From a virus, in IMG/VR virus record IMGVR_UViG_3300025168_000277, positions 1-35,593 of that record: a stretch of 35,593 nucleotides of DNA; one strand, written 5' to 3'. Below the pieces are notes generated by a model. That model had not been told where the DNA came from, searched no databases, and worked only from the letters and a program-made list of their open reading frames with translations. Below, one piece after another: positions 13,837 to 25,400 of the stretch; position 1 is the first letter of the stretch, and each line of letters starts with the position of its first letter. Position numbers and translations under genes: made by a program.

Positions 13837-16800
13837 ATCCTGAATAATGATTAGCAATATTTTCCTTGCTACCATCTTGATTTATTAAAGTATAACCTGA
13901 TTTCTTCATAAGATCTAATGCATTCATCTTTTGAACATGAGTTTTTGTAGCCCAATTTCTAAGTCTAGAAAAGTTTTTACCATATAAGAAACTAAAGTAA
14001 ATAGGTATTAACTCTTGTAAAAATCCATAATTTAAATTGTTCACAGTACTAATATAATCTGGAGAGTTAACATCAAAATTATATTTAGCGTTACCTCCAA
14101 TAGATGACGAAATCAAATGCCTTATAGTTGATAAAGACTGAGTTTGTACATTGTTAGATTGCTCTAACCAATTTTTATTATGAGACATAAAACTTTTAAT
14201 ATTTATATTAAACTGAGATTCATGTCTAAACTTTGCACGAGAACCTAACCTTTTATCATACTCTCTACTGCCCTCAGGTACACCTGAATTATAACTAAAC
14301 AAATCTACAAAGAATCTTTTATCTTCATCAGTTAGACGTTCTTTAGGGTTTTGTTTGTTTAACCATTTCATATATGAAGTATGTTCTTTTTGAAGAGAAT
14401 TTAAAAGTTGTTGAAATATATTATAATTCCTTATAACATCTGTAATAGCTCTATTAACTTCCCTTAACACTGTATCAAAAGTTCCTATGTCAAGATAAAT
14501 AGCATCATAAACCATTTGCATAAATGGGTTACCACCACTGTTATGGCCTATCATTGAGAATGTTTTACCAGTAAGAATATGATTGAAGACTGCTGCATCA
14601 ATTGAATGTACAACTTTAGAAATTATTTTACTATGTAGATCACCACCTGACATAGAGATATCTACCCCTGAAACTGGATCAATATCTTCTTTATATGCTG
14701 TCATAGATCTTTTAGTTTCCCATTGACCAACAGTTAAAGATATTTTTTCAAATTTATTAGGGTCTTCATCACCTTTATCTTTCAATAATTTACTTTGTCT
14801 TGTCATTGAATATGAATTAGATGTTGAATCATCCCATCCACGAGATTCCCATAAACCTACAGTCAAAGGTGTATTATCAGGACTCATAAAGATTAACTCA
14901 GGTGTGTTCATAAGTTGATAAGATAAACTAATAGTTCTTAAAATAGATCTATATTCTCTTGCATCATCCCCTTGTAAAACTTCATAACTTTCCATGTACT
15001 TTTTATGTACCATATGTGCTACAGCATTTAAGTTATTATTTTTCTTTAAATTATCATAAGAAGTAACAAAAGGATGTGGGTTCCCAATTGTTTGGCTAGA
15101 TTTTAAATTTCGATATAAAATATCAATAGTATTTTTAACATCTGCTTTATAAGAATCACGCTCCTTGCCAAAAGCTTCAGTCATTACAACATGCTTTGCC
15201 ATAGTATTATTCTTACCTTCACCTCTAGTTTTAAAAACCTCAACAGATATATTATGAATATCAAGATAAGGCAATTCACTATTAGGTGATCCATCACTAT
15301 CATTAAATAAGTTTTTAGGATAATCCCAGTTAATCACTGGTTCACTTTCAAGAGTACTTAAAAGAATACTAATTAGCTGATCTCTTAAATCTCCATTATC
15401 AAGGATAGATATACCTTGAGATCTTAACATGCCTGTTTTATATAAGTTATCTATATTACCTATCAAGGCGGCAATAATAAAAGCACCACTTGTTTTACCA
15501 TCTATGTTTGACATAGTTGTTGAGTAAAAAGGAGTGTCAGTATTTTCCCTTTTCCATTTCCTATATTTAGAAAACTCTGATAAGTCCTTTAAAAAAGCAA
15601 TGGATTCTATACCTTTTTCTTTTATAGCAGAAATTAACTTAGCATCCAATTCATTATTAGGATCTAACGTAGGTGAGTTCATTCCAGTAAACACTGGATT
15701 TTTTACTAACTCACTAACATGACCTTGACCTGCTACAGTTTTTTCAGGTGGTGGGAATATACCATCCTTCATACCGATAAGATCTTCTCCAAAATTATCT
15801 ACTAAATCAAACACTTCAATAACTCTATCACCCATCTCTTCAAAAAGATTACTATTTATTTCTAAATTACGATCTCTTTCTTTAAATAATAAGTCATCTG
15901 TTTTAAGACCTGTCTTAATTACTTTACCATCTGATATTGTATAATACTCTGCAGCTTTAATAGCAAAATTTAATGCAAACATCTGCCTAAGAAGAGCTTC
16001 AGATCTATTACCTTTACGAATAGGATAGACAACAGGATTAGCTAATGCACCCCTTACTATTTTTAAAGCTTGAGGATTTAAATGAGTTACATCTAAATCT
16101 ATTCTACCAGAAAACCCTTGTATAGCTGTATTAAAATAAAACAAAAGACCTTGCGCTCTAGCAAGAGACCTTAGTACCCTTGCAACTTGTAAGACTGCTG
16201 CATCATATTCTTGTTCTACTGTTGGAATGCGAGAGTTTTTAGGTACACCAGACCTTCTATTAAAATACTCAGTTACTTGTTGGCTTTCAATGGATGCAGT
16301 TATTTCATTAATTTTTGCTTGACCTATTCCAAGAGCATCTAACTTCCATCTTTTTGACTCATCACTCTTTTCAAACACAGTTTTATAACCTTCACCATCT
16401 TGTCTTGATTTTAAAAAAGGTATAAGTAATTGAAATAAAATATATAAATTTTTATTATTTATTTTAAAAGAAATACTAGAAAGATTAAACCTAGCCTCTT
16501 CAGCTTTTTTAGATAAGCGTCCACCAATAGCACCACGAACGGAATTTAAATTATCACCCTTTAAAGGTGGTGTTAGTAAAATATCTTTAAACTCTTTACG
16601 CAATAAAAACCCACGAGCCATTCTAGATTCAGGATTATTAAATACCTTATGACCTAACTCTGTCAATGCAAACTTAATTGGAGATGATATCTCACCACCC
16701 TTACCCTTAACAGAAGGTATTCTTGTAAGTAAAGGGTACTTAATACCACCATTATTATCAGCTCTACCTTCCTGACCATGAACAGAATATAATAACTCTT

Positions 16801-17896
16801 GAGCATAATCACCTAGTGTTGTAGCTTCTTGAGAATTAGAGTCAGCCTCCTCATCTCTACCCTGTGATAACCAGAATTGTTTTATTGCTTCACCACCTAT
16901 CATACCATTGCTTCTATTCTTTGCAATTAATGTTTTATCTTTATAATCAACTTGCTGTTGAACAGTTAAGTTATCCTTATTAGCTAAAGCATCAGCATAC
17001 ATAGACTTAGCTATTGCATCTTCAGCTGCTACAAGTAAAAACGTCACAAGATCAGGATGTAAATACATCTTTTGTTTTCTAGCCTCTGCACCTTGTCTTT
17101 CAATTTCAACACCTTCTACTTTAACAGGTCTTAAAGTTAAAGGTGCATCAGTATTTTCTCTTACAATACCACCAACTGATTCAGCAGCAGCAAGATAACT
17201 ACCGGGTCTTACAGATTTATGTCTAGCAAATGCTAACCGTTTAACAGGATCACTAGCAATCTGTATCATAGGTTTACCATTTAAATTTTCTTGTATCCAC
17301 TCAGGATGTTCAGCAAGAAACGATTCAGATGTAGATTCATAAGGTATTGTAAGACCTGCACCTTCGTTTCTAGAGTATTCTATTCCATCTTGTATTCTGG
17401 AATCTAAACCAATCAAAGCATCACCATTAACTAATGCCTTAATTGGATTAAGATATTCATCAGCAGCATTTGCTTCATCTTGTTCTGGGTTCCAAGTGCC
17501 AGATTTTATAGCCTCACGTCTACCAGTCACTGTAGTTGCAGTAGGATCTAAATCTACCCCAGAACTCTCTGATATCTCAGTAGCATCAGCTTCAACAGGA
17601 CCATAAGGTGATCCCTCTCTAAAAGGATCTTCACCAAAATCAAAAGGAACTGAAGAAGCTATATCATATAAACTTCGATTTTCTTTTTCAGCTGCAAGGT
17701 CAGACTCCCTTTGAATATCCACAGATGTAGGTGAGTTTAGCTCATCTGTTTCATCCACTAAATACTCTTCTACAGTATCTGCTACAGCCTCTTTAGCTTT
17801 AGATCGATTTTTTAAATCTTGTAATAAATCTGGATGAAGTGTATTACCAAGAGCTGTTTCATTATCCACTACCCCACCAACTGATGTTTTAGCCAT
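13835..17896 (-). CDS. Putative virion-packaged single-subunit RNA polymerase, 1353 aa
   Basis: Visible motifs in family order: GFSGRIDLDVTHLNPQ with R598 (T7 R425 region), motif A IDGKTSG with D799 (T7 D537), motif B NTMAKHVVMTEAFG with K901 and F909 (T7 K631 and Y639), VVHSIDA near 1095-1101 (T7 HSQDGSH), and motif C VYDAIYLD with D1131 (T7 D812). Spacing between motifs is longer than in T7, as in the N4 virion polymerase. The first 550 residues or so match nothing I know and could hold a packaging or injection domain. It is the last gene of the virion operon, four bases after the 1501-aa ejection protein, so packaging and ejection with DNA is likely. F909 (codon TTT, checked) replaces the sugar-discriminating Tyr. 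The motif match is direct; packaging is inference. Confidence 0.72.
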   Translation of the reverse strand: MAKTSVGGVVDNETALGNTLHPDLLQDLKNRSKAKEAVADTVEEYLVDETDELNSPTSVDIQRESDLAAEKENRSLYDIASSVPFDFGEDPFREGSPYGPVEADATEISESSGVDLDPTATTVTGRREAIKSGTWNPEQDEANAADEYLNPIKALVNGDALIGLDSRIQDGIEYSRNEGAGLTIPYESTSESFLAEHPEWIQENLNGKPMIQIASDPVKRLAFARHKSVRPGSYLAAAESVGGIVRENTDAPLTLRPVKVEGVEIERQGAEARKQKMYLHPDLVTFLLVAAEDAIAKSMYADALANKDNLTVQQQVDYKDKTLIAKNRSNGMIGGEAIKQFWLSQGRDEEADSNSQEATTLGDYAQELLYSVHGQEGRADNNGGIKYPLLTRIPSVKGKGGEISSPIKFALTELGHKVFNNPESRMARGFLLRKEFKDILLTPPLKGDNLNSVRGAIGGRLSKKAEEARFNLSSISFKINNKNLYILFQLLIPFLKSRQDGEGYKTVFEKSDESKRWKLDALGIGQAKINEITASIESQQVTEYFNRRSGVPKNSRIPTVEQEYDAAVLQVARVLRSLARAQGLLFYFNTAIQGFSGRIDLDVTHLNPQALKIVRGALANPVVYPIRKGNRSEALLRQMFALNFAIKAAEYYTISDGKVIKTGLKTDDLLFKERDRNLEINSNLFEEMGDRVIEVFDLVDNFGEDLIGMKDGIFPPPEKTVAGQGHVSELVKNPVFTGMNSPTLDPNNELDAKLISAIKEKGIESIAFLKDLSEFSKYRKWKRENTDTPFYSTTMSNIDGKTSGAFIIAALIGNIDNLYKTGMLRSQGISILDNGDLRDQLISILLSTLESEPVINWDYPKNLFNDSDGSPNSELPYLDIHNISVEVFKTRGEGKNNTMAKHVVMTEAFGKERDSYKADVKNTIDILYRNLKSSQTIGNPHPFVTSYDNLKKNNNLNAVAHMVHKKYMESYEVLQGDDAREYRSILRTISLSYQLMNTPELIFMSPDNTPLTVGLWESRGWDDSTSNSYSMTRQSKLLKDKGDEDPNKFEKISLTVGQWETKRSMTAYKEDIDPVSGVDISMSGGDLHSKIISKVVHSIDAAVFNHILTGKTFSMIGHNSGGNPFMQMVYDAIYLDIGTFDTVLREVNRAITDVIRNYNIFQQLLNSLQKEHTSYMKWLNKQNPKERLTDEDKRFFVDLFSYNSGVPEGSREYDKRLGSRAKFRHESQFNINIKSFMSHNKNWLEQSNNVQTQSLSTIRHLISSSIGGNAKYNFDVNSPDYISTVNNLNYGFLQELIPIYFSFLYGKNFSRLRNWATKTHVQKMNALDLMKKSGYTLINQDGSKENIANHYSG

Positions 17897-17899
17897 ATC

Positions 17900-20800
17900 T
17901 TACTCCTTGAAATTTAGGTTAGTTGTTAAGTCACCTATCTCGTTTGTTAATCTATTAATAGATCCAATGTACGGTGTTGCTTTAGAAAGTTTCTTAAGAC
18001 CACTACCAACATCACCAGTTATTAAATTTTCTCCTGCACCTATTAATCTTTCAAGGTTACCAAGTCCGGGAGATTCTCTAGATACTGCTCCAAATAAATA
18101 TTCAATCATAGTATCACCTTTATTACCCTGAGGGTACAAAGGCGCAAACTGATCTAGTATTCTTTCGTATGTACCTAATAATCCAGAAGACCTAACACCA
18201 CGTTGAAGGTAACCTGACGTATCTAAGTAAGGATTACTACGACTACCTTCAAGTGGATTAACCACACCCATGAAGTTGTCTTCATCTTCATACTTCAACA
18301 TGTCCTTAATAGCTTGAGAAGCAAATCCCAACATGATCATAGTTGCCATCATAGAGTATGCACTATACTTCATAGTTGGTGAACCACGTTTAAGGTACTC
18401 ACCATATAACCTTGGCAAGTGACTAGCTGTAAACGTAGCCATAAACCCTTGAAACTGTGTAAACAATGCGTACCTAGGATCTTGATAGATTAAAGGTCTA
18501 TTCATAGCCATAGGTAATGCCACTGCTTCATTAACAAAATTAAATGTAGCTTCTCTTAGCTGACTGTTTCTATATTCCATTTCTTTTTCTGTTAATATAT
18601 CTAGACCACCTTTCTGCTCCATGTCTCCAATTGAATTATTAGTTTCAATAATTTTCTTTCTTGCAGATTCCTTTTCTTCTAAGGTAGTAGTATCACTAAG
18701 GAGTATTTTATACTCTGCTATATTAGCATGTTTCATATTTAAATCAAATCTTTTATAAAAATCTACAAAAGTTTCAACATCTAATCCTAAGTTTCTTAAT
18801 GACTCTTTAGCTTGAGTTACTTCACGAGTTACCTTATCAACTTCTTCTCTATTTAATGTAAGGGTTCCGGGTTCTTCATCAATATCTCTTTTTAAATCCA
18901 TTGAATTAACAAAATTAGAGATTGATTCTCTACCTAACTCTGTATTTATATCAATAAAAGGATCAACATCAAAAACATAACCGTAATCAACAATCAGTTT
19001 TAATTTTTCACTAATAAAGTCAGCTGCAATAGAAGCACGAACAGCACGAGTGTAGTTTGTCCACCCTTGTAAACCATTCCATTTAAAATATGATTGCATA
19101 ATATTTCTTTGCCAAGCATTAATTTCTGTAGCACCAACTGTAGTCGATGCACCTAAGCCACTTTTAATATAACCCAGATCACGTATAATCCTTTGACCTC
19201 TTGCTAACTTAGCAGATGTATCAAAGTTTTTACCACCGGGTATATCATTAGATATTTGTTTCATACCAGACTTAATCATTGCAGCAAACTCTTGACCTTG
19301 AGTTTTTAAAAGACCATTAACATCTTCAGGTTTTAAATGCCTACCAGTTAAAGCAAGCTCAACAAAAGAAGATATAGTAGATAAAGATAAGCCAGCTAAA
19401 GCTGTAAACATTAAGAACGATCTTTGTATTTGTTCAAGTTTCTTACCTGCCTCAGTAGTTGCACGTTTAAAATTTCCAGACTCAGCTAACAGTGCGTTAG
19501 ATAACTCAAAAGCTAATTTATCAATTAAAATTTGAGCTTTCTCTTCACCATAAACCTTAGCTAAATTTTCTTGAGACTGATTAAGTAATTCATTTACAAT
19601 CCTACCATCTTTACCTATAAACATAGAGTGTGATAAGTGTCTTGCAGCTGTAGCAGAGTAGCGTGTTAAATTAGTAAACACATCTTGCTCTAAGAACTCT
19701 TTAAACTCTGGTCTTTCGGAAAGTTTTAAAGTTCTTTTCTTAGTAAAGCTAGGGTTAAGATCACCCTTTACCATTGAAAAAGCTTCATCAAGATCAACTG
19801 TTCCAGTGGTAATTATCTTATCAATCACAGCATCAATCTCAGTTTCTGAATAATTTATATCTTTTCTAATACTCATTAATAATTTTTTAAATAACTTTTT
19901 CTTTTTCCTAACACTCCTTACACTTAAAGTTTTAAATACACTACCGTATTGTGGTGTATACTCTAATGAACCTCTCTCTCTACCTTGTGTATCTAATCTA
20001 TTACTCTTAAGGTTTTGTTCATTAATTTTTTTAAACACAGTGTCAGTAGCTTTATTAATCTGATTAATTAATTCTATATATGTTTCTCTGTTCTTTAAAT
20101 CCAATGGTATTAAAGTTTCATCAAACACAACACTAGTAGTACCATCAGGATTCTTTACAGTTTTTTTAGCATTATCCCATACATCATTAAACTTTTCAGA
20201 TGCAGCCTTCTGTTTCTTCCTAGTTGAATTACCTTCAATTACTGTATTATAAAAAGTAGACTGATCCATAACATCACTCATAATTTCAGATTGTAAATGT
20301 ACCTTTATAGACTCCCATGCTGCACCACTAAAAGATTTTTGATTAGCGTTACCAAAGATATCTTTCAACATTCTTCCGGGAACTTCTGCAACTGCTAAAA
20401 ACTCTTTTGTAAAACTAGACGTAGATATACTCTGGAAAAATTTAGGAAACATTTTTAAACTATCAATAACTCTATTTTGAAAAGCCATTTTACCAAACCT
20501 TTGCATATGTCTTTGAGACTTATCATTAAGGTCATCTGTATTAATTTTATTCTTTGGGTTTTGTAAGTTTCCTTTTTCTATATTTAACTTAGCTTTTGCT
20601 TTAGCATCTGCATATAACTTTGCTTTAGCTGTCTCAGATCTACCATCCCACTCACCTTTAGCTATACTTTTTTTCTTTGCAATACTAAAAAGTCTAAAAG
20701 CTTCATCATCAATTGCTTTATTATTTACTTGAGCTAAGTCATCTGCTTCGGATGCATTGTCTTGATTCGTTGGCATACCTTTTAAATTATTCTTTTTAAT

Positions 20801-22405
20801 ATATTCATCAGCCCATGCACTAGCATCTGATATCTCAGAACCATCTCCTTCTTGCGCGCCATAGGCAATGTTAGCCCATCCTACATGATTTGATGCCTGA
20901 AAAGGCACACTAAATCCAAGACCTAAAGCTCCACCAGTAATCGCAGCTGTCATCATTCTTTTATTTAATTCATCAAAGTCAAAGACTTTATCAGATCCAG
21001 CAGTGGCTGCAAGATAGTTAGTAGCTTCTTGACCAAGCTCTGTTAATCCCTCACCAGCTGATGCAGCTCCTGATTTTGAAGCTATAGATTTAAAAAGTTC
21101 TTTCCCTCTTATCTGTTCTTTAGCTACCTTAGCAGCATCACCTGCAAAACCTACAAGTTCTCGCTTAGTTGCAGTAGCTATCTGAGCCTGTGCAACTTCC
21201 CTAGGGACACCCCTTGCAATCAATTCTAATAGAGCAGTATCTAAAAGTTTCTTAGGCATAACACCTTTACTAAATACAGCTGCTAAACCTAATCTATCTA
21301 AGGTTGCTTGAACAACACCAGACATCATAGCAATTTTTGGATCTCTATTACCAGACATCTCATTATAAGTTTGACCTGCATACACAGCAGAGGTAGCAGA
21401 TATACCAAGAGGTAATGCTAAAGTAGCACCTATCAAAGGAGTGGCTACATTAGCAACAGCTAAAGTACCTAAAGCTAAAGCCATGTAAGGTACAGACATA
21501 GCTGCGTTATTAGCAAGCCATATCATAGTATCATATGCACCATCAATATCTCTGTAGTCTGTTAACCTTGTACCATACTCACCTATTTTGGCACGATACC
21601 TTTCAACACCTTCTTCCCCTATATCACTCAATCTCTCTGCGTCTAGTAGATCACCAGATGCTTCTAAGAAACCATACATACCTTCCATGACTCCCATCCA
21701 ACCATGTTCCCAAGAGTCGGTAATAGGGTTTAAAGATTCATTGGTTACAGTACGATCATTCTTTCTTGTTTGAGTAAGAGTTTGGGAGTAATAGTTCCCT
21801 TGTTCTAATTGGTTTGCAGCTGCTAATTCCTTTTCATCAAATGCAACTTTCTTTATTCCTTGTGAGAACTCTCCCTCTTTTATTCTAGCAGAAAGCATTT
21901 GATTCCTAGCTAAATCATAGCTTGTGGTCTCAGCACTTCCCATACTATAGAACCTTTCTAAAGCCCCTACACTATGTTTAGCTACATCTAAATCTGAAGA
22001 GTATGCAGAAGTACCTAATATTCCCTCTCTTAAAATCTTATCTTTAAAACTTTGACCACTACTATTTACTAAGTCAGCCAATGTTCTTCCATAGAAATCT
22101 TTTTTAATATTTCCCTTACCATCAGTAAGAGGTCTAATATTAGTAAAGCCATTATCATTTGCTAGCTTTGACATAATAGCTGTAGCTGCTGAACCTCCAG
22201 CAGTTCCTTCTTTAAAAGTACCATCATCAAGTATTTTTGAAACTTCGGGAGTATCAAACCCAACTAGCCTATACCTAACACCTCCTTTGTCAACAGTATC
22301 TCCGTCAACAAAGTAAGGCATGGTATTAGGAGATTGAATGTAATCATTCGGGTCACCAAGCTGTGAGCTTTCAAACCTCTCATTTACTGCATCTATCAAA
22401 CTCAT
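17900..22405 (-). CDS. Giant ejection protein with N-terminal SNase-type nuclease, 1501 aa
   Basis: Residues about 28-150 form a staphylococcal-nuclease-like domain: FVDGDTV (D34, D36), RLVGFDTPE (R46, D51, T52, E54) and DFYGRTLADL (R107) supply every catalytic residue of that family. A long hydrophobic stretch (about 296-345), further hydrophobic segments near the middle and C terminus (LMFTALAGLSLSTISSF, MMATMIMLGFASQAI) and a Gly-rich tail ending near LITGDVGSGLKKLSK suit a membrane-inserting internal virion protein of the T7 gp16 kind. Such proteins form the DNA-ejection channel. It sits between the murein-hydrolase and polymerase genes. An added nuclease could act on host DNA or RNA after entry; it must be restrained in the virion. 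The domain call is strong, the ejection role inferred. Confidence 0.78.
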   Translation of the reverse strand: MSLIDAVNERFESSQLGDPNDYIQSPNTMPYFVDGDTVDKGGVRYRLVGFDTPEVSKILDDGTFKEGTAGGSAATAIMSKLANDNGFTNIRPLTDGKGNIKKDFYGRTLADLVNSSGQSFKDKILREGILGTSAYSSDLDVAKHSVGALERFYSMGSAETTSYDLARNQMLSARIKEGEFSQGIKKVAFDEKELAAANQLEQGNYYSQTLTQTRKNDRTVTNESLNPITDSWEHGWMGVMEGMYGFLEASGDLLDAERLSDIGEEGVERYRAKIGEYGTRLTDYRDIDGAYDTMIWLANNAAMSVPYMALALGTLAVANVATPLIGATLALPLGISATSAVYAGQTYNEMSGNRDPKIAMMSGVVQATLDRLGLAAVFSKGVMPKKLLDTALLELIARGVPREVAQAQIATATKRELVGFAGDAAKVAKEQIRGKELFKSIASKSGAASAGEGLTELGQEATNYLAATAGSDKVFDFDELNKRMMTAAITGGALGLGFSVPFQASNHVGWANIAYGAQEGDGSEISDASAWADEYIKKNNLKGMPTNQDNASEADDLAQVNNKAIDDEAFRLFSIAKKKSIAKGEWDGRSETAKAKLYADAKAKAKLNIEKGNLQNPKNKINTDDLNDKSQRHMQRFGKMAFQNRVIDSLKMFPKFFQSISTSSFTKEFLAVAEVPGRMLKDIFGNANQKSFSGAAWESIKVHLQSEIMSDVMDQSTFYNTVIEGNSTRKKQKAASEKFNDVWDNAKKTVKNPDGTTSVVFDETLIPLDLKNRETYIELINQINKATDTVFKKINEQNLKSNRLDTQGRERGSLEYTPQYGSVFKTLSVRSVRKKKKLFKKLLMSIRKDINYSETEIDAVIDKIITTGTVDLDEAFSMVKGDLNPSFTKKRTLKLSERPEFKEFLEQDVFTNLTRYSATAARHLSHSMFIGKDGRIVNELLNQSQENLAKVYGEEKAQILIDKLAFELSNALLAESGNFKRATTEAGKKLEQIQRSFLMFTALAGLSLSTISSFVELALTGRHLKPEDVNGLLKTQGQEFAAMIKSGMKQISNDIPGGKNFDTSAKLARGQRIIRDLGYIKSGLGASTTVGATEINAWQRNIMQSYFKWNGLQGWTNYTRAVRASIAADFISEKLKLIVDYGYVFDVDPFIDINTELGRESISNFVNSMDLKRDIDEEPGTLTLNREEVDKVTREVTQAKESLRNLGLDVETFVDFYKRFDLNMKHANIAEYKILLSDTTTLEEKESARKKIIETNNSIGDMEQKGGLDILTEKEMEYRNSQLREATFNFVNEAVALPMAMNRPLIYQDPRYALFTQFQGFMATFTASHLPRLYGEYLKRGSPTMKYSAYSMMATMIMLGFASQAIKDMLKYEDEDNFMGVVNPLEGSRSNPYLDTSGYLQRGVRSSGLLGTYERILDQFAPLYPQGNKGDTMIEYLFGAVSRESPGLGNLERLIGAGENLITGDVGSGLKKLSKATPYIGSINRLTNEIGDLTTNLNFKE

Positions 22406-22428
22406 TTGTCTCTCCTAATTTAAGTCTA

Positions 22429-25400
22429 TTAATTAAACCTTTCACTGTACATAAGGTACTCTAAGTATTTTAAGAACTCACTTTTCCCTGCGTGAGCTTT
22501 ACCTTTACTATCTCTCCAGTCTTCTATGTTCTTAGCTATTGGAGCATTATTACCCTTATCAGAACCTTGGTAATCTCTGTTAGGCCCTGCTCCCTCAACA
22601 AAGTTTTCTCTCCAAGTATTCCAATCTGGAAACATTACCTCATCTAAAGGTTTATTTTTATTAATCTCTCTTATTTTTTCAGACACAAGTGCAAGAAGAC
22701 CAGATGAAAATACTCCCAAATCTTTATCATGAAGATTTGGAAACAGATAAGTAGTTACTCCATCCCTAGTTTTTTGCATCTTTTGAAGTTTTAAAAATGT
22801 ATTTGTAATATCACTAGGCTTATCATACTGAGCTGAAGAAGCATGAGTATATGTAGTAGCATGTCGTTTAGATTTTTCAGCTGGCTTAGTCATAAACAAA
22901 GACTCGTCTTGACCTATTTTAATTTTAATCCAAGCAGCATTCATAAATGAACTATCTACATCCATACCTGCAATGCCTCTAATTGTAGACGCTTTACCTG
23001 ACCCACCTGTTTTTATATGATGTTTGTATGCTTCTGCCATAGCTTGTTCATATATTTCTAGAACCACAGCCGAAGGAAGGTTGTACCTCTGACCAAAGTG
23101 AGCTAAATTTATTGCTTCTGCTGTAGGTGCTACTTTAGAAAAGGTGTTAAAGGTCTTATCACTATCTTTACCAGATACCTGTTTAGTATCATCATACGTG
23201 TACGTGTCTAAATAATCATCTACCGAACCTTTATACGTAGTAGTAGCTGATGCTGAAAAGTCTAGATAATCTGTTGATTGAAAGTCTCTAGCTATAACAG
23301 AATCATCAGTCCAAAGTGGATCCATAGGATTAATCTTCACTTTATCATTCTTCTTTGTCTTTGGATTATAAATAGAAGCCATATATCCAGACTGTTTTTT
23401 ATCACCTGTACCAGTAGACCAATATACAGCTGTATATTTACCAACCTTATTACCATTTTTATCTAGTCGGTAGTAAACCTTAGTCTTTGATGCATCATAA
23501 TTTGTATTATTTAACTCACTAAATCTTACTAAGTCATCTGTATCTTGACTCCTATTATATAACTCAAGACTGGGTTTAGTAAATACATTATAACTTGCTA
23601 ATTTTTTAACATGGTTATTCCACATATCTAACTTATTAACGTAAGCAACTTGGGTCATGTAGTCTTCACCAGCAGCTTTAATAGCTTGGTTACCTGTAGC
23701 ACCAGTTGCTCTGTATGCTGCGTAAATCATAGCTGCTCTTGCTAAAGACTTACCATCAAACACATCATCAAATGCAGCTTTAATAACACCTTCAGCTGCA
23801 TCTAAAATTCCTTTCCACTTAGTAGGTTTTTCAGCTTTATCTATTTCCATCTGTTGTAAAGCAGCTTTAGTTGATCCCCCAAAAGGATCATTACCAAAAA
23901 TCTTTGCTCTCTCTGGTTCAGATCCCGGTTCTTGTGGGTTATCATAAGCAATTAATTTATTTCTTACATCTGCTTCAGAGCCATGTATTAAAGAAGGTTG
24001 AGCTTTATTAATCCTTTCCATACTAGATGTTTTAAATGCATCAGATACATCAGCAATCCCTTTAACTTTTTCAATATATGCATCTATACTTTTTACTTGA
24101 GGACTATCTTCTGCAAGACCTTGATCAATATACTCTTGTCTTTTATCTAACGCTTTATCAATAACTACTTTATTCTTTTCTATTCCAATTATTGCGTTTC
24201 TAATATTTTTACTTTCAAATATTTGAAGTCTTGCCTTAGAGTCTTCTACTTTTTTATCTAGCTTTTCACGATCAGACGTACTAAGATCGGTATTATATTG
24301 ACTAATTAAATCAGCAAGTGTTTTCTCTTCTGATCTTAAATAATCTAAAGAAGATCTTATTGGAGTTTCTTTGCTTATAAGAGAACCACCGGGTCCGGGT
24401 ATTCCTTCTGAACTAATCGGAGGTTTAAAATCTACTGAGTCTTCAGAAATATATGGGTTTTGAATATCTTTTAATAGTTCAGGTGTATTCTCAGGAACTA
24501 TATCTGTAAATAAATCGCTACTATAAATAGGGTTGTTTTTTAGCAAGTTACCACCACCCAACCAAGGAGCAACTTTGCGTTCTTTAGTAAGAAAATTCCA
24601 CCATTTATTAGAGGACTTTTCTTCTTGAGCGTCTATTGGTATTGGGCCTTCTGGTGATGAAGTTGTACCTTCAGTAACTAATGTGTTCTGTCCTGTATTA
24701 GGAACAGCACCACCGTAAGGACTATCTACAAAATTCTTACCATCCCAGTTAGAAAACTGTTGCTGCCGCGTTTGATTAAGACCGGGCATTATTCTTCTTT
24801 CATTAGTCTCTATATTTTCCTGAATAGGTGTATCATTTTTACCAGTGTAAAACTCCCATAAATCTTTTTTCTCTGGAGTCTCTTCAACTTCAGGCGAGGG
24901 GATACCATAAGGGAATCCATGAGAATCTAATCTTGGTGGGTAAGAATGTAGCTGCCTACCATAAGGATCACCGGGTCCACCTAAGACGTTATTACGAGCC
25001 TGAGAAGAACCATACAACATAGCTTCATCAGTCATCTGATCTCTACCTAGTTGATTAACTTTATGCTTTGTAAAACCACCTGACTTATTACCCTTTAGTA
25101 ATCCTTGTATTAATGTTTGTATAGAGCTAGCTCCAGTATTTGCGTACATAGGGGTATCCTCCATAGCTGGTACGTTTAAAAATGAGTTCTCTACAGAATC
25201 TCTTGTTGATTTCATAATATTATTTATATGATCTTCAGCGTTAGATGTTGGTACATCTAAAGTTCTAACCTTTGGTATAAGAGACTTGTAGCCTACGATA
25301 GGGTTTTGATAACCTAATACTTTATCATCACTAGAGAAAACATGATTACCAATTTTTCTTCTATTATGTGTTTTACTCCACCATTCCATAGGATAACCTT

